This document shows, piece after piece, positions 62,838 to 64,000 of a stretch of 64,000 nucleotides of DNA; the stretch's first letter is position 1, and each line of letters opens with the position of its first letter. The stretch is from Yeosuana aquiaggeris (GTDB lineage Bacteria; Bacteroidota; Bacteroidia; Flavobacteriales; Flavobacteriaceae). The position numbers and the translations under genes were made by a program. The stretch covers positions 620,001-684,000 of the forward strand of contig NZ_JBAWKC010000001.1 in assembly GCF_044003965.1 (NCBI RefSeq), in the 5' to 3' direction. The notes under the pieces are model-generated. The model did not search any database. It had not been told where the DNA came from and was given only the letters and a program-made list of their open reading frames with translations.

Positions 62838-64000
62838 GAAAATACTTTTCACAACCTTATCACTGGCCTTGCTCGCAGGCAATTTATATTCACAAGACAA
62901 ACAGCAGGATTCAACAAAAATAGAAGTTTTAGATGAAGTGCTAGTGAAGGCCATACGGGTGAATGCCGATTCACCAATTACCCATTCAAATATTAAAAAG
63001 GAAGCACTTGAAAGGAGGAATCTAGGTCAGGACTTACCCATTTTATTAAACTTTCTGCCCTCTGTTGTTACTACAAGTGATGCAGGCGCTGGGGTGGGTT
63101 ATACCGGAATTAGGGTACGTGGTATTAGCGCCCAATCCACCAATATTACAGTGAATGGTATTCCTTATAATGACGCTGAATCTTTAGGCACGTATTGGGT
63201 TGATTTACCTGATTTTGCGTCTTCAGTAGAAAGCCTGCAGTTACAAAGGGGTATTGGGACTTCAACAAACGGCTCTGGTGCTTTTGGCGCCAGTATAAAC
63301 ATTCTCACTGATGCTATTGCAGAAAAAGCAAATGCTGAAATATCGAATACTTTTGGAAGTTATAATACAAGAAAACATAATGTAAAGTTTAGTACAGGCA
63401 CTTTAAATGATCATTTTGAAATTGCTGGTCGCATGTCGCAAATTAATTCAGATGGCTATATTGACAGAGCAAGCTCAGATTTAAAATCCTATTTCCTGCA
63501 GGCTTCTTATATTGATGATAATACCCTCATAAAAGCAATCACCTTTGGAGGTCATGAAGTTACCTATCAGGCATGGAATGGTATAGATGCTGAAACTTTG
63601 GCAACTGACAGAACCTTTAATCCTTCCGGAATGTATACTGATGAAAATGGGATGCTTCAGTTTTATGAAAATGAAGAAGATAATTATAAACAAGATCATT
63701 ATCAATTACACTGGAATGAGCGCTATAATCCTAATTGGACCACCAATATAGGGTTGAATTATACTTATGGCAGAGGTTATTTTGAGCAATATAAAGAAGA
63801 TGAAAATTTTGCGGATTATGATTTATCAGATATTTCAATTGGAGGGGAAACAATAAACACAACTGATTTGATTCGCAGACGTTGGCTGGACAATGATTTT
63901 TATGTCTTTAATGCGAATGCCAATTATAAAAATGAGGTCATTAATTTGACATTTGGAACATCCTATAACACCTATACCGGGAATCATTTTGGAGAAATCA
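62836..64000 (+). CDS. TonB-dependent receptor under TPP riboswitch control, 3'-truncated by window edge
   Basis: The open frame from the ATG at 62836 runs past the window end, giving 388 visible residues. A signal peptide (1-20, LALLAGNLYSQ) is followed by a TonB box-like EVLDEVLVKAIRV, and the plug: DLPILLNFLPSVVTTS, YTGIRVRGISAQSTNITVNG and SLQLQRGIGTSTNGSGAFGA. The barrel starts near residue 170. The TPP riboswitch upstream makes this the likely outer-membrane receptor for thiamine or its phosphate, as proposed for THI-regulated receptors in Bacteroidota. It has no carboxypeptidase-like domain. Confidence 0.93.
   Translation, partial: MKILFTTLSLALLAGNLYSQDKQQDSTKIEVLDEVLVKAIRVNADSPITHSNIKKEALERRNLGQDLPILLNFLPSVVTTSDAGAGVGYTGIRVRGISAQSTNITVNGIPYNDAESLGTYWVDLPDFASSVESLQLQRGIGTSTNGSGAFGASINILTDAIAEKANAEISNTFGSYNTRKHNVKFSTGTLNDHFEIAGRMSQINSDGYIDRASSDLKSYFLQASYIDDNTLIKAITFGGHEVTYQAWNGIDAETLATDRTFNPSGMYTDENGMLQFYENEEDNYKQDHYQLHWNERYNPNWTTNIGLNYTYGRGYFEQYKEDENFADYDLSDISIGGETINTTDLIRRRWLDNDFYVFNANANYKNEVINLTFGTSYNTYTGNHFGEI

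Noticed and set aside
63481..63705. Minus-strand ORF at the window end
   Set aside because: Shadow of the TonB receptor that continues past the window.

Overview
The window is a low-GC, gene-dense chromosomal segment from a Bacteroidota bacterium, almost certainly a member of the Flavobacteriaceae. The evidence is: gliding genes gldE and gldD beside ssb and mutY; a type IX secretion sorting tail on a matrixin protease; three TonB-dependent receptors; DUF5689, DUF3078, DUF2480 and DUF4301 proteins; the archaeal-type lipid enzyme GGGP synthase; and repeated matches to the Bacteroidota promoter pattern TTG-N17-21-TAnnTTTG with little sign of Shine-Dalgarno sites. I saw no rRNA, tRNA, CRISPR array, insertion sequence or prophage. 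The window opens inside one TonB receptor gene and closes inside another.

Layout. 1-9.3 kb: a truncated TonB receptor, a small membrane protein, then two endonuclease/exonuclease/phosphatase (EEP) enzymes flanking a second TonB receptor and a DUF5689 surface lipoprotein. This looks like a nutrient-uptake locus, perhaps for nucleic acid or organic phosphate. 9.4-20.3 kb: hflX, then a minus-strand SUF Fe-S assembly region (sufA-B-C-D-S, sufE, sufT, DUF2480, DUF3078), interrupted by a M43-type metalloprotease lipoprotein and a META-domain lipoprotein, with a Flavo-1-like structured element between sufD and sufS. 20.4-25 kb: a tightly packed minus-strand operon encoding an LVIVD-repeat lipoprotein, a seven-repeat propeller lipoprotein, an MbnP-like protein and a diheme MbnH/MauG-like peroxidase. 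25.1-32.4 kb: thiL, twin small zinc-ribbon proteins, an alpha/beta hydrolase, brnQ, an ACT-like protein divergent from aspartate kinase, and an aminopeptidase P.

32.5-46.9 kb: a secreted T9SS matrixin, sdhCAB, a secreted M28 peptidase, a large outer-membrane protein, exonuclease III, an OmpA-like lipoprotein, an aldo/keto reductase and RNase G. 47.1-51.8 kb: a 30-residue very basic protein, an HU protein, mutY, ssb, gldE, gldD, and an HMA lipoprotein with a cysteine-rich tail. 52-58 kb: an active/inactive M16 peptidase pair, then rplU-rpmA behind a strong promoter embedded in a 21-bp inverted repeat, then ahcY. 58-62.6 kb: a six-gene translationally coupled operon (PPTase, GGGP synthase, PnuC, NadR-like kinase, DUF4301, ArfB). 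62.7 kb to the end: a TPP riboswitch controlling a TonB receptor that runs off the window.

Most genes are housekeeping. The points of greatest interest are the MbnP/MbnH-like operon, the EEP-TonB-DUF5689 locus, the TPP riboswitch with a hairpin over the start codon, the structured element in the suf operon, and the perfect inverted repeat at the rplU promoter. Several starts have been corrected here. sufE (GTG), gldE (TTG) and pnuC (TTG) appear to use non-ATG codons. Longer TTG/GTG starts for sdhC, sdhB, ahcY and others were rejected because they fall in promoters or before signal peptides. All functional calls come from motif reading without database searches.
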